NCBI GenBank assembly: GCA_964533785.1
Contig: CAZHNG010000195.1
Coordinates: 1 to 12,992 of the forward strand
DNA length: 12,992 nt
Direction: 5' to 3'
Source: JANQRV01 sp964533785
GTDB taxonomy: Bacteria; Bacteroidota; Bacteroidia; Chitinophagales; Saprospiraceae
This document shows, in pieces, positions 1 to 6,293 of this stretch. Every line of letters starts with the position of its first letter. The first letter of the stretch is position 1. A program made the position numbers and the translations under genes. Under the pieces are notes generated by a model. That model saw only the letters and a program-made list of their open reading frames with translations, was not told the DNA's origin and made no database searches.

Positions 1-53
1 TCTAGCGTCTAGCGTCTAGCGTCTAGCGTCTAGCGTCTAGCGTCTAGCGTCTA
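1..53. repeat. Perfect 7-bp tandem repeat array (TCTAGCG)n
   Basis: Seven perfect copies of TCTAGCG followed by a partial TCTA run from the window edge to 13 bases before the start codon of the ABC permease gene. The array is cut by the window edge, so its true length is unknown. It lies in the leader of the downstream gene, or between it and an upstream partner gene that is not in view. A decayed array of the same heptamer, in the opposite orientation, is found at 12941-12989. The repeat itself is directly visible; any effect on expression through copy-number change is inference. Confidence 0.95.
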
Positions 54-66
54 AAACAAAACTACC

Positions 67-1188
67 ATGACAACCTTAGGTTACATACTACAAAAAGAAT
101 TCCGCCAAATTTTCCGGGATCCGGCCATTTTGCGGGTTATTCTTGTCGTACCGGTCGTACAATTGATCCTGATTCCCTTTGCGGCGGATTACGAGATCAA
201 GAACATCAACCTCAGTATCGTTGATCAGGATAATTCGCCCTATTCCAGGGCATTAACGCAAAAAATGACGGCTTCGGGTTATTTCCAGCTGGTGGAGTAC
301 ACTCCCATTTACGATCGTGCATTGGAAAGTGTTGAAAAGGGGCAATCCGATCTTATATTGACCATTCCCCCTGATTTTGAGAAGCGGCTGGTAAAAGAGG
401 ATGAAGCGACCTTATTTCTGGCTGCCGATGCCGTCGATGGGGTAAAAGCAGGATTGGGAACAGCTTATGCCAATCAGATCGTTCGGGATTTTAACCGAAC
501 CGTTCGGGAAGAATGGATCGTCTTCCCGCGCTTTAATCCGGTGCCGCAAATTGATATCCGGCCCGTTTACTGGTATAATCCGGATATCAATTACCAGTTG
601 TTTATGGTGCCGGGCATTCTGGTGATCCTGGTCACGATGGTCGGTAGTTTTTTGACGGCCCTGAATATTGTCGCCGAAAAGGAAATCGGCACCATTGAGC
701 AATTAAATGTCACTCCCATAAAAAAGTGGGAGTTTATTTTGGGCAAGCTGATACCGTTTTGGGTACTGGGAATGGTTTCTATTACGATTGGCATAATTGT
801 AGCCTATTTGGTCTTTGGCATTTTTCCGGCCGGTTCGTTGGGAACGATCTACTTATTTGTTGCCGTCTATTTATTGGCGGTACTGGGGATTGGTCTGTTG
901 GTCAGCACTTTTGCCGATACGCAACAGCAAGCTACGCTCTTTGCTTTCTTTTTCATGATGATCTTCATCTTGATGGGGGGGTTGTTTACCCCCGTAGAAA
1001 GCATGCCGGAATGGGCGCAGTGGGTGGCGGCTTTCAATCCACCGACCTATTTTATCAAGGTAATCCGGGCAGTATTTATCAAGGGCAGTAATGTTGTTGA
1101 TCTACTACCGGATCTGGGTATCATCTTTTTGTTTGCAGTCGTTTTTAATGGGCTGGCGATTTGGAATTACCGGAAGCGGGAGGGTTGA
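67..1188 (+). CDS. ABC-2 type transporter permease (YhhJ/YbhR-like)
   Basis: This 373-residue inner-membrane protein is the permease half of an ABC-2 type exporter, a family that moves drugs, lipids or polysaccharides outward with a separate ATPase. It begins with a cytoplasmic amphipathic stretch, then a first membrane helix at about residues 22-40. A large extracytoplasmic domain follows at about 41-175, and then five helices at about 178-200, 228-250, 258-281, 289-306 and 350-366. The stretch EKEIGTIEQLNVTP (204-217) after the second helix is the typical coupling segment of this family, and NPPTYFIK (324-331) is the usual late loop. Length and layout fit the ABC2_membrane_3 group. The ATPase and a second permease are normally encoded just upstream and would lie off the left edge. 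The ATG at 67 comes directly after the repeat array. The substrate cannot be read from the sequence. Confidence 0.93.
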   Translation: MTTLGYILQKEFRQIFRDPAILRVILVVPVVQLILIPFAADYEIKNINLSIVDQDNSPYSRALTQKMTASGYFQLVEYTPIYDRALESVEKGQSDLILTIPPDFEKRLVKEDEATLFLAADAVDGVKAGLGTAYANQIVRDFNRTVREEWIVFPRFNPVPQIDIRPVYWYNPDINYQLFMVPGILVILVTMVGSFLTALNIVAEKEIGTIEQLNVTPIKKWEFILGKLIPFWVLGMVSITIGIIVAYLVFGIFPAGSLGTIYLFVAVYLLAVLGIGLLVSTFADTQQQATLFAFFFMMIFILMGGLFTPVESMPEWAQWVAAFNPPTYFIKVIRAVFIKGSNVVDLLPDLGIIFLFAVVFNGLAIWNYRKREG

Positions 1189-1261
1189 GGGTAAGCTTAA
1201 TACTACTTTGTCACTTTAAAGGAAAATCCTTAGAATCGAATTTTTCAACTCATTATTGACT

Positions 1262-1318
1262 TGGTTATGTGGTTATGAAATTTAGGTGGTTTTTGATAAT
1301 CAAATAACCAAATAACTA
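1262..1318. repeat. 8-bp repeats forming an inverted pair between convergent genes
   Basis: TGGTTATG occurs twice in a row (1262-1277), and about 25 bases later a similar AT-rich octamer occurs twice in the opposite sense (CAAATAAC type, about 1301-1317). The two halves can pair as ATAACCnAATAAC with one mismatch and a 27-nt loop. The element sits between the ABC permease and the sigma gene, which end facing each other. It may therefore serve as a two-way transcription stop, although no clean U-tract follows. The rest of the 249-bp gap shows nothing recognisable. Confidence 0.4.
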
Positions 1319-1437
1319 CAATTGTGGTGACAAAAACGTTTCGTCATCCACAACCAATATTTTTTATCCCTGAGACCAATTTAAGAATTTCTTTCTCTTC
1401 AAGATGACAAAGAAGAATTAAGTAAGTGCCTGAACTT

Positions 1438-1980
1438 TTACAACAGTTCTGCAAACCGGGGATCACTCCGAATCGCTTCGATTAATTTGCGCTGACAGAT
1501 ACACTTACGTTTCTTGATGTACCCTGCACTTTCGTATCCTAATACTTCGGCAATTTCCTGCATGGAATATTGTTCGAAAAACAACTGCAGGATCAATCGA
1601 CAGTTTTTGCTCAGGGTATGAAATTTTTCCCGCAATAATTGATAGCGTTCCTGTTTTTCCAGGTCATACTCAATGGTTTCCCATAATAAATCCGAAGGGA
1701 AATTGGAGATCGTTCGTCGGTTGCGCCGTTGATGACGCCGCCAAATATATTTACAAACTCCCATAAAAAAAGTGGTAAAAGTGGATTGGAGATGGAGTTC
1801 ATCCGCTTTTATTTTCCGGTAAATGACAATCATAGCTTCCTGAAAAATATCTTCTGCGTCTGCCCGCCCGCCCTTTTGCTGTTGAATATACTTCAGCAAA
1901 AACGAAAAACAATCTTTGTAAACCTGATCCAAAACGAGCGGGTCTCGCAACCGTAATCCTTTTAAAATGGGGTCTTCCAT
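1438..1980 (-). CDS. Sigma-70 family RNA polymerase sigma factor (ECF-like)
   Basis: A 180-residue two-domain sigma factor. Region 2 covers about residues 14-85, with the core-binding motif DAEDIFQEAMIVIYRKI (41-57) and a basic promoter-melting segment rich in Arg (79-90, WRRHQRRNRR). Region 4 covers about 118-170, with a helix-turn-helix at SMQEIAEVLGY and the basic recognition part IKKRKCICQRK. The ATG at 1980 was chosen. The reading frame stays open to a GTG at 2064, but the extra 28 residues look unlike a sigma N-terminus. No anti-sigma gene is adjacent: the neighbouring gene on the upstream side is divergent and soluble, and the one on the other side is a converging permease. Sigma factors of this small type are common in Saprospiria. 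Target genes are unknown; the divergent operon at 2302 is a candidate by position only. Confidence 0.88.
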   Translation of the reverse strand: MEDPILKGLRLRDPLVLDQVYKDCFSFLLKYIQQQKGGRADAEDIFQEAMIVIYRKIKADELHLQSTFTTFFMGVCKYIWRRHQRRNRRTISNFPSDLLWETIEYDLEKQERYQLLREKFHTLSKNCRLILQLFFEQYSMQEIAEVLGYESAGYIKKRKCICQRKLIEAIRSDPRFAELL

Positions 1981-2301
1981 AGTACTACCATCGAATTTCT
2001 TAGAGAATAAAAATGACTCGCTTAATTTCCGGATTCTTAGTTTCCGAAAAAAGCGTAGAATCACTGGAATTATTCATGATTTGTACGGTTATTTGTTGGC
2101 GACCAGCACACCACCTTGCCTTGAAATATCGTTTGGATTAGAGTTTAAATAAGAGGGAAATACTAAATGAAATCTTCTTGCGACTCCTTAGGTATAAATA
2201 CGCATTTTGATGCGCAATTGTACGGGAATTACCCAAGCAGGCTTGCAAAAATTACTAAAAAAGCACACCTTTAACTAGTCACCAAACAACGCTATATATT
2301 T
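1981..2301. other. 321-bp divergent intergenic region
   Basis: This AT-rich stretch separates the sigma gene (leaving leftwards) and the four-gene signalling operon (leaving rightwards), so it should hold both promoters. No perfect TAnnTTTG box was found on either strand. The nearest plus-strand match is ATCGTTTG at about 2129-2136, off by two bases. A 35-codon open frame (ATG at 2167, stop at 2274, plus strand) is present, but it has no recognisable family features, and frames of that length arise easily by chance. No strong palindrome was seen. Confidence 0.6.
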
Positions 2302-3036
2302 ATGAATGCTGATTTTGCTTTAAGTACTGAAAAAGCCGGGGATTACAAAAAAAGCTGGGGAACCTGTAACAGCAATGATTTACCGGATCTATTTTCCGCT
2401 TATCATGAGGCGGATGCTATTGCAAAGCGAGTGACGGCCTATATCCTTCAAAAACCATTTCTTGAAGATTCGGAGACGCTGAATAATGCTACTGTTCAAA
2501 TCCATATGGCATGTGATCCGAATTTACACCGCGATATTATCAATGACGAACCACGGTTCTTCCCGATCTTGTGTTTCAATTTGTCCGCATCGGGAAAGGA
2601 AAACCTATACTTTAGAATGAAATGGGATAAGGAATATTTCGATCGTAATCCTAGCAGTACTAATGAAGGAGATGCCAGCATAGGGATACCCATCAAAAAA
2701 GAAACGCTACATGAATTATTAACAGGTTGGTGCATTTGTAAACACCAGGATTTATCGAGCCCTTTTGAGGGATTGTATCACCATTTACAGCAGCGGGTAG
2801 TTCATTATGATTTTAAAAAGGATAGCGAGAACATCATTACTGAAATGATGAAGCCTAAAAACACCTACGTCAGGGTGATTATGGGAGTTGGTCATCCTTT
2901 TCAAAATAACAACCACCCTTTTTCTTTCCGGCCAATTATTCAGATTGGAGCTGACCCGGAAATCTTGAAGGCCAACGACGAAGATACTTGTCAATTCGAA
3001 TTTTCTACGCCTTGTCCGCCGGGCTGTGGTCAGTAA
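2302..3036 (+). CDS. Conserved-looking cytosolic protein of unknown function, CPPGCGQ tail
   Basis: A 244-residue protein I cannot assign to a family. It has no signal peptide or membrane helix, so it is predicted to be cytosolic. The middle reads like a mixed alpha/beta domain: strands around ATVQIHMACDP (63-73), FFPILCFNLS (86-95), RVIMGVGHPF (191-200) and FRPIIQIGAD (209-218). Cysteines are at 22, 71, 91, 144, 146, 230, 238 and 242; the pair at 144/146 lies in WCICKH and the last pair in the terminal CPPGCGQ (238-244). The seven-helix membrane gene begins only 14 bases after its stop, so it is probably the first gene of the signalling operon that runs to 5141. Codon use resembles the neighbours. 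A metal- or redox-sensing role is possible but is inference only; a precursor of a modified peptide is less likely at this length. Confidence 0.8.
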   Translation: MNADFALSTEKAGDYKKSWGTCNSNDLPDLFSAYHEADAIAKRVTAYILQKPFLEDSETLNNATVQIHMACDPNLHRDIINDEPRFFPILCFNLSASGKENLYFRMKWDKEYFDRNPSSTNEGDASIGIPIKKETLHELLTGWCICKHQDLSSPFEGLYHHLQQRVVHYDFKKDSENIITEMMKPKNTYVRVIMGVGHPFQNNNHPFSFRPIIQIGADPEILKANDEDTCQFEFSTPCPPGCGQ

Positions 3037-3050
3037 ACTGGAAATACCTC

Positions 3051-3695
3051 ATGAGCGGCCTAACCCTATTTAAAACGATTTCTATCACTTCATCAACAAT
3101 AAGCGTTATTGTTGCTGTACTCCCCCTGTTTTGGTGGAAAAGATTCAACGCTACCCAACGGTGGTTAGGCGCTCTCCTGATTTTTTCTGCTATTGTAGAG
3201 GTTTTCGCTTTTTCATTAGCAAAATTTAAAATCAATAACCTTCCATTACTACATCTTTATACGATAGTAGAGTTTTTCTTCCTAATTCAAATTTTTTCAA
3301 AACATCTATCTTCCCTTAATAAAACAAAAAATATTGTCCTCATTTTTTTCATAGGAGTGGCAGTCTTCAATTCTTTTTCAGGAAAAGGACTGCTAGACTT
3401 CAATCACATTGCCCGCAGCACGGAATCATTTCTGATCATTCTATTTTGCATCTGGTATTTTTACGATATTCTTAATAATCTTCCAGATGAATTTTTGGAA
3501 AAAAACCCGATGTTCTGGATCAATACAGGGTTGCTCATTTACTTTTCGGCCAGTTTATTTATATTTATATTCAGTAATTATCTACTGACGGCTGATGAAA
3601 ACCTAAGCTTACAAAGTTGGAATGTACACGGTATTTTAACGATCATTCACAACTTATTTTACCTGATTGCCATTAGTGTCAAACATGAACGATAA
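3051..3695 (+). CDS. Seven-helix membrane protein, candidate sensor partner of the kinase
   Basis: A 214-residue integral membrane protein with about seven hydrophobic helices (roughly 12-29, 38-57, 64-83, 93-108, 122-141, 155-178, 192-210) and very short loops. Recognisable spots are LLHLYTIVEFFFL in helix 3, PMFWINTGLLIYFSAS leading into helix 6, and WNVHGILTIIHNLFYLIAI in helix 7. This pattern matches, from memory, an uncharacterised Bacteroidetes membrane family usually encoded just before a NarL-type kinase. The ATG at 3051 is preferred. The frame is open further upstream to 2988, but that part overlaps the previous gene and lacks the family pattern. The kinase gene start overlaps its last 11 bases, so the two are probably translationally coupled. 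A sensory role is inferred from context, because the kinase has no input domain. No enzymatic motif was seen. Confidence 0.82.
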   Translation: MSGLTLFKTISITSSTISVIVAVLPLFWWKRFNATQRWLGALLIFSAIVEVFAFSLAKFKINNLPLLHLYTIVEFFFLIQIFSKHLSSLNKTKNIVLIFFIGVAVFNSFSGKGLLDFNHIARSTESFLIILFCIWYFYDILNNLPDEFLEKNPMFWINTGLLIYFSASLFIFIFSNYLLTADENLSLQSWNVHGILTIIHNLFYLIAISVKHER

Positions 3696-4491
3696 CTTGG
3701 TATACCTGCTTTTTTTTGGTGTGACCGGCATGCTGTTTTTGGCAGTAGCAATAGTTCTGTTTTTCGTGGTCTACCAACGTCGTTTATCCAACCAACAGGA
3801 AAAATTGCGGCAAGCCGAATTAGAATACCAAAAAAAGTTATTGAACGCCAGTATCACCACGCAAGAAAAAGAACGGGAACGCATTGCTCAGGACTTACAC
3901 GATTCGGTAGGAGCTACTTTATCTACCACCAAATTATATATGCACCAAATGGAACGCACGGAGGGTGGAAAATTTCTGGAACTGAAAACCGAGGCCACCC
4001 GGTTGTTAGACGATACGATTCAGAACATTCGCGATACGACGCGCAATCTATTGCCGGTCAATCTGGAACGTTTTGGACTGATCGCTTCGGTTGCTGATCT
4101 TTGCCAAAGGCATCAACGTTACGGTCCGTTATTAATTGATTTTATTCATGCCGGAGAAAAACGCTTTGATCCTGATCAGGAACTAGCTCTGTACCGGATT
4201 ATCCAAGAACTACTGAATAATACGCTGAAGCACGCACAGGCCAAAAAGGTGACGATCCATATAAACCTGCTGAACGATGTGGGACAATTGAAATACTCAG
4301 ATGATGGAATCGGATTTGACCTGGAAAGAGCACCGCAAACTGAACAAAAAGGAGTTGGAATAAAAAGTATGATTAGCCGTGCTGCCCTGCTGAATGCCGA
4401 ACTGGATTGGAAAAGTTCTCCAGGACATGGATTTCAATTATCCTTGATTTTTCCAATAAAACGCCTTAAAGCTTCAAACCAAAAAAGATGA
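3685..4491 (+). CDS. Sensor histidine kinase, NarL/DegS type (HisKA_3 + HATPase)
   Basis: A 268-residue inner-membrane histidine kinase. One N-terminal helix (about 5-30) is followed directly by a coiled stretch (31-62) and the dimerisation and phospho-acceptor domain. There, ERERIAQDLHDSVGATLS (63-80) carries the acceptor His72 of the HisKA_3 class. The ATP-binding domain follows, with the N-box ELLNNTLKHA (Asn178/179), the G1 box DDGIGFD (206-212) and the G2 box GVGIKSM (223-229). There is no PAS, TPR, 7TMR or periplasmic sensor domain, so the signal must come from another protein, most simply the seven-helix protein encoded immediately upstream. The ATG at 3685 was chosen; an in-frame ATG at 3667 would add six residues and deepen the overlap. 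The stop overlaps the response regulator start as ATGA. All catalytic motifs look intact. Confidence 0.95.
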   Translation: MNDNLVYLLFFGVTGMLFLAVAIVLFFVVYQRRLSNQQEKLRQAELEYQKKLLNASITTQEKERERIAQDLHDSVGATLSTTKLYMHQMERTEGGKFLELKTEATRLLDDTIQNIRDTTRNLLPVNLERFGLIASVADLCQRHQRYGPLLIDFIHAGEKRFDPDQELALYRIIQELLNNTLKHAQAKKVTIHINLLNDVGQLKYSDDGIGFDLERAPQTEQKGVGIKSMISRAALLNAELDWKSSPGHGFQLSLIFPIKRLKASNQKR

Positions 4492-5141
4492 AGATCATAA
4501 ATGTCGCACTAGCCGATGACCACGTTCTTTTCGTTAAAGGCATGAAGATGATTTTGGAATCCCATGAACACATTAACCTTACGATAGAAGCTTTTGATGG
4601 TGAAAGATTGATCAAACAAGTCGCTTCCAGTCCTCCGGATGTCGTTTTACTGGACCTCAAGATGCCCAAGATGGACGGTTATGCTGTATTACAATGGCTG
4701 AAAAAACATTATCCAAGCACCAAAGTACTGATACTGACCATGCAGGATGAAAACCGGGTGATCACCCATTTACTTGCGGAAGGGGCGCATGGTTATCTGC
4801 TAAAGAACGAATCTCCGGAAGTTGTTATTCACGCCATTGAAACGGTTGTCAAAAAAGGAATGTTCCTCAATGAAAAGGCGGCTGCGGCTATGCTCGATCA
4901 ACTCAAAACCCATGCGCCGGCCTCTTCAACTCCACTTTCCGAAGAATTGCAAGCCTTAACCGATCGTGAAATAGAAGTGTTGAAATTAATCTGCCAGGAA
5001 AAAACAACGAATGAAATCGCCGAAACCCTGTTTTTGAGTCCGCGCACTATTGAAGGGCACCGGAAGAACTTATTGGAAAAAACGGGTGCTCGTAATACGG
5101 CGGGACTGGTTTTATTTGCGGGTCGGAATAATTTGATTTAG
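4488..5141 (+). CDS. Response regulator, NarL/FixJ family (REC + LuxR-type HTH)
   Basis: A 217-residue DNA-binding response regulator. The receiver domain has acidic residues Asp10/Asp11 in ADDH, the phospho-acceptor Asp56 in VVLLDLKMPKMDG, Thr84 in LTM and Lys106 in LLKN. The output domain at about 157-214 is a LuxR-type helix-turn-helix, with LTDREIEVLKLI, the helices TTNEIAETLFLSPRTIEGHRK, and the closing residues NTAGLVLFA. It overlaps the kinase gene by four bases (ATGA), so the pair is clearly cognate and coupled. It is the last gene of the plus-strand operon. Target genes are unknown, though autoregulation through the 1981-2301 region would be typical. No anomalies were seen. Confidence 0.96.
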   Translation: MKIINVALADDHVLFVKGMKMILESHEHINLTIEAFDGERLIKQVASSPPDVVLLDLKMPKMDGYAVLQWLKKHYPSTKVLILTMQDENRVITHLLAEGAHGYLLKNESPEVVIHAIETVVKKGMFLNEKAAAAMLDQLKTHAPASSTPLSEELQALTDREIEVLKLICQEKTTNEIAETLFLSPRTIEGHRKNLLEKTGARNTAGLVLFAGRNNLI

Positions 5142-5171
5142 TTATTTTCTACCGTACACTTTTAATAAAAT

Positions 5172-5190
5172 GGACCTCGTTTAGAGGTCT
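5172..5190. terminator. Short hairpin downstream of the response regulator
   Basis: GACCTC (5173-5178) pairs with GAGGTC (5184-5189) around the loop GTTTA, with one further G-T pair outside. It lies 31 bases after the response regulator stop, where the operon should end. No run of T follows on the plus strand, so if it stops transcription it is not a textbook intrinsic terminator. Confidence 0.35.
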
Positions 5191-5225
5191 CAGATAGGTA
5201 AACCGTAATATCAAGCAGATACCTT

Positions 5226-5265
5226 CGTGCCATTAGGTACGAAATATGGCGTACCTAATGGCACG
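5226..5265. repeat. Perfect 15-bp palindrome, REP-like
   Basis: CGTGCCATTAGGTAC (5226-5240) is exactly complementary to GTACCTAATGGCACG (5251-5265), with the 10-nt loop GAAATATGGC between them. Such a perfect long stem in an intergenic gap resembles the repetitive extragenic palindromes found in many Bacteroidetes. A smaller imperfect palindrome, GTCC-CTAACA-GGAC, follows at 5302-5315 and could belong to the same element. No transposase is encoded nearby. Whether it is repeated in the genome cannot be seen from this window. Confidence 0.75.
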
Positions 5266-5463
5266 CTATTGAAGCGAAAGTCTCATTTTTACCAAGGCTT
5301 TGTCCCTAACAGGACTTACTGGGAAAAAGTGTACAGTAGCAAATTTAGTTACTAAAGATGCATAAACAGCGCAAACTTTTTCTAAAATTTGAGTTGCTGT
5401 CAGACAAGAGGTTCTTAAGCTGAAAAGATTGATAAGAATGCAAACGGATGTTACTATTTTCAT
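5266..5463 (-). pseudogene. Probable truncated start of a secreted LolA-like protein gene
   Basis: A 65-codon frame starts at ATG 5463. It begins like a secreted protein: MKIVTSVCILINLFSL is a plausible signal peptide, and TATQILEKVCAVYASL then resembles the N-terminus of Bacteroidetes LolA-like outer-membrane lipoprotein-sorting or DUF2092 proteins. After that the similarity stops. The frame runs through the small palindrome at 5302-5315 and ends in TAG right next to the 15-bp palindrome, as if a palindromic element or a deletion had removed the rest. A perfect Bacteroidetes -7 box lies upstream. The family assignment is from memory and rests on about 16 residues, so it is weak. The alternative is a genuine small secreted protein or a chance frame. 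Confidence 0.35.
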
Positions 5464-5498
5464 TAAATTTAGCCTATGGAATGAGAAATATGCCCGTA

Positions 5499-5527
5499 CA
5501 AATTTATTGTATTTTACATAAAGCAAA
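5499..5527 (-). promoter_or_regulatory. Bacteroidetes-type promoter reading leftwards
   Basis: On the minus strand TAAATTTG (5506-5499) is an exact TAnnTTTG -7 box. A TTTG -33 element is at 5527-5524, with 17 bases between them. The expected transcript would begin about 30 bases before the ATG at 5463, so it would drive the truncated gene there. Confidence 0.5.
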
Positions 5528-5559
5528 ACTTCTCCAGGATTAAATTCAACAATGCGTAT

Positions 5560-6222
5560 ATGCAAAACCAACTATTTCTAATAACCATAGCCCTGCTACT
5601 TTTCTCCTGCAGCGCTACCAAAAAATCCGGCAATAAAGGATTTGCAAGTCTTTTTAACGGCAAAAACCTCGATGCCTGGGTAGGCAATAAACAATCTTAC
5701 CGGGTAGAAAATGGTGTGATCATCATCGACCCTCAGGGTGGTGGTGGCGGCAACCTTTATACGGAAAAGGAATACAGCGACTTCATTTTCCACTTTGAGT
5801 TTCAGCTCACTCCCGGTGCCAATAACGGGTTAGGTATCCACGCCCCACTGGAAGGCGATGCCGCTTACCTGGGTAAAGAAATCCAGATCCTGGACAATAC
5901 GGCCGAAAAGTACGCCAATTTAAAGCCTTATCAATACCATGGTTCCGTCTACGGGGTCATTCCCGCCAAGCGCGGCTTTTTGAAACCGGTGGGCCAATGG
6001 AATAAAGAAGAGGTGATCGTAAAGGGAAACAAGATACAGGTCATCTTAAATGGTACGACCATCCTTGACGGTGACCTTCAAGAAGCCAGCAAAAACGGAA
6101 CGATGGATGGCAGAGACCACCCGGGATTGCAGCGTAACAGCGGACACATCGGCTTTTTGGGGCACGGAGATGTACTGCGTTTCCGGAATATTGAAATTAA
6201 GGATTTAAGCGGGGCGAGGTAG
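5560..6222 (+). CDS. DUF1080 (3-keto-disaccharide hydrolase type) lipoprotein
   Basis: A 220-residue protein with a lipoprotein signal peptide: the hydrophobic stretch LFLITIALLLF runs into the lipobox LFSC, with Cys17 as the lipidated residue. It is therefore likely anchored in the envelope. The rest is one DUF1080 domain (about 28-216), a concanavalin-like jelly-roll fold seen in carbohydrate-active proteins. Marks of the family are FASLFNGKNLDAWVG (28-42), NLYTEKEYSDFIFHFEF (65-81), NNGLGIHAP (88-96), KEIQILDN (106-113), YHGSVYGVIPA (126-136), GQWNKEEVIVKGNKI (145-159) and GHIGFLGHGDVLRFRNIEI (195-213). Some DUF1080 proteins have been shown to hydrolyse 3-keto-glycosides, but the substrate here is unknown. 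It is a stand-alone gene between two palindromic elements; no sugar-use genes adjoin it. ATG 5560 was chosen because the lipobox position is right from there. Confidence 0.93.
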   Translation: MQNQLFLITIALLLFSCSATKKSGNKGFASLFNGKNLDAWVGNKQSYRVENGVIIIDPQGGGGGNLYTEKEYSDFIFHFEFQLTPGANNGLGIHAPLEGDAAYLGKEIQILDNTAEKYANLKPYQYHGSVYGVIPAKRGFLKPVGQWNKEEVIVKGNKIQVILNGTTILDGDLQEASKNGTMDGRDHPGLQRNSGHIGFLGHGDVLRFRNIEIKDLSGAR

Positions 6223-6234
6223 GGTTTTGTTTGT

Positions 6235-6290
6235 CCAGATGGAGTCTGGCGAGTGGGTTCACTGCCAGACCGCGTCTGAAGCGAGCAGTG
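6235..6290. repeat. Compound palindrome between convergent genes
   Basis: Several stems overlap in 56 bases. CCAGA/TCTGG (6235-6249) is the first. GTCTGGC plus AGTG pairs with CACT plus GCCAGAC (6244-6270), with one bulged G and a GGTT loop. The third is a nested hairpin with outer CACTGC/GCAGTG and inner CAGAC/GTCTG arms (6260-6290). The stems reuse the same CCAGAC/GTCTGG words, so alternative folds compete. It fills nearly all of the gap between the DUF1080 gene and the TolC-like gene. It could end transcription from both sides or be a REP-type element. No T-tract follows on either strand. Confidence 0.6.
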
Positions 6291-6293
6291 CAT

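Noticed and set aside
1..53. CRISPR-like array
   Set aside because: The unit is only 7 bp with no spacers; it is a simple tandem repeat.
726..1091. 121-codon frame inside the ABC permease gene
   Set aside because: Same-strand shadow of a clear membrane-protein gene, with no recognisable features.
1981..2064. 28-residue extension of the sigma factor from GTG
   Set aside because: The added residues do not fit a sigma N-terminus, and ATG 1980 begins the family-like sequence.
2167..2274. 35-codon frame upstream of the CPPGC protein
   Set aside because: Length is within chance in AT-rich sequence, with no hydrophobic or peptide-precursor features and no coupling to the next gene.
5226..5315. 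Insertion sequence end or attachment site
   Set aside because: No transposase or integrase frame and no matching far end or target duplication are visible, so only a palindrome is claimed.
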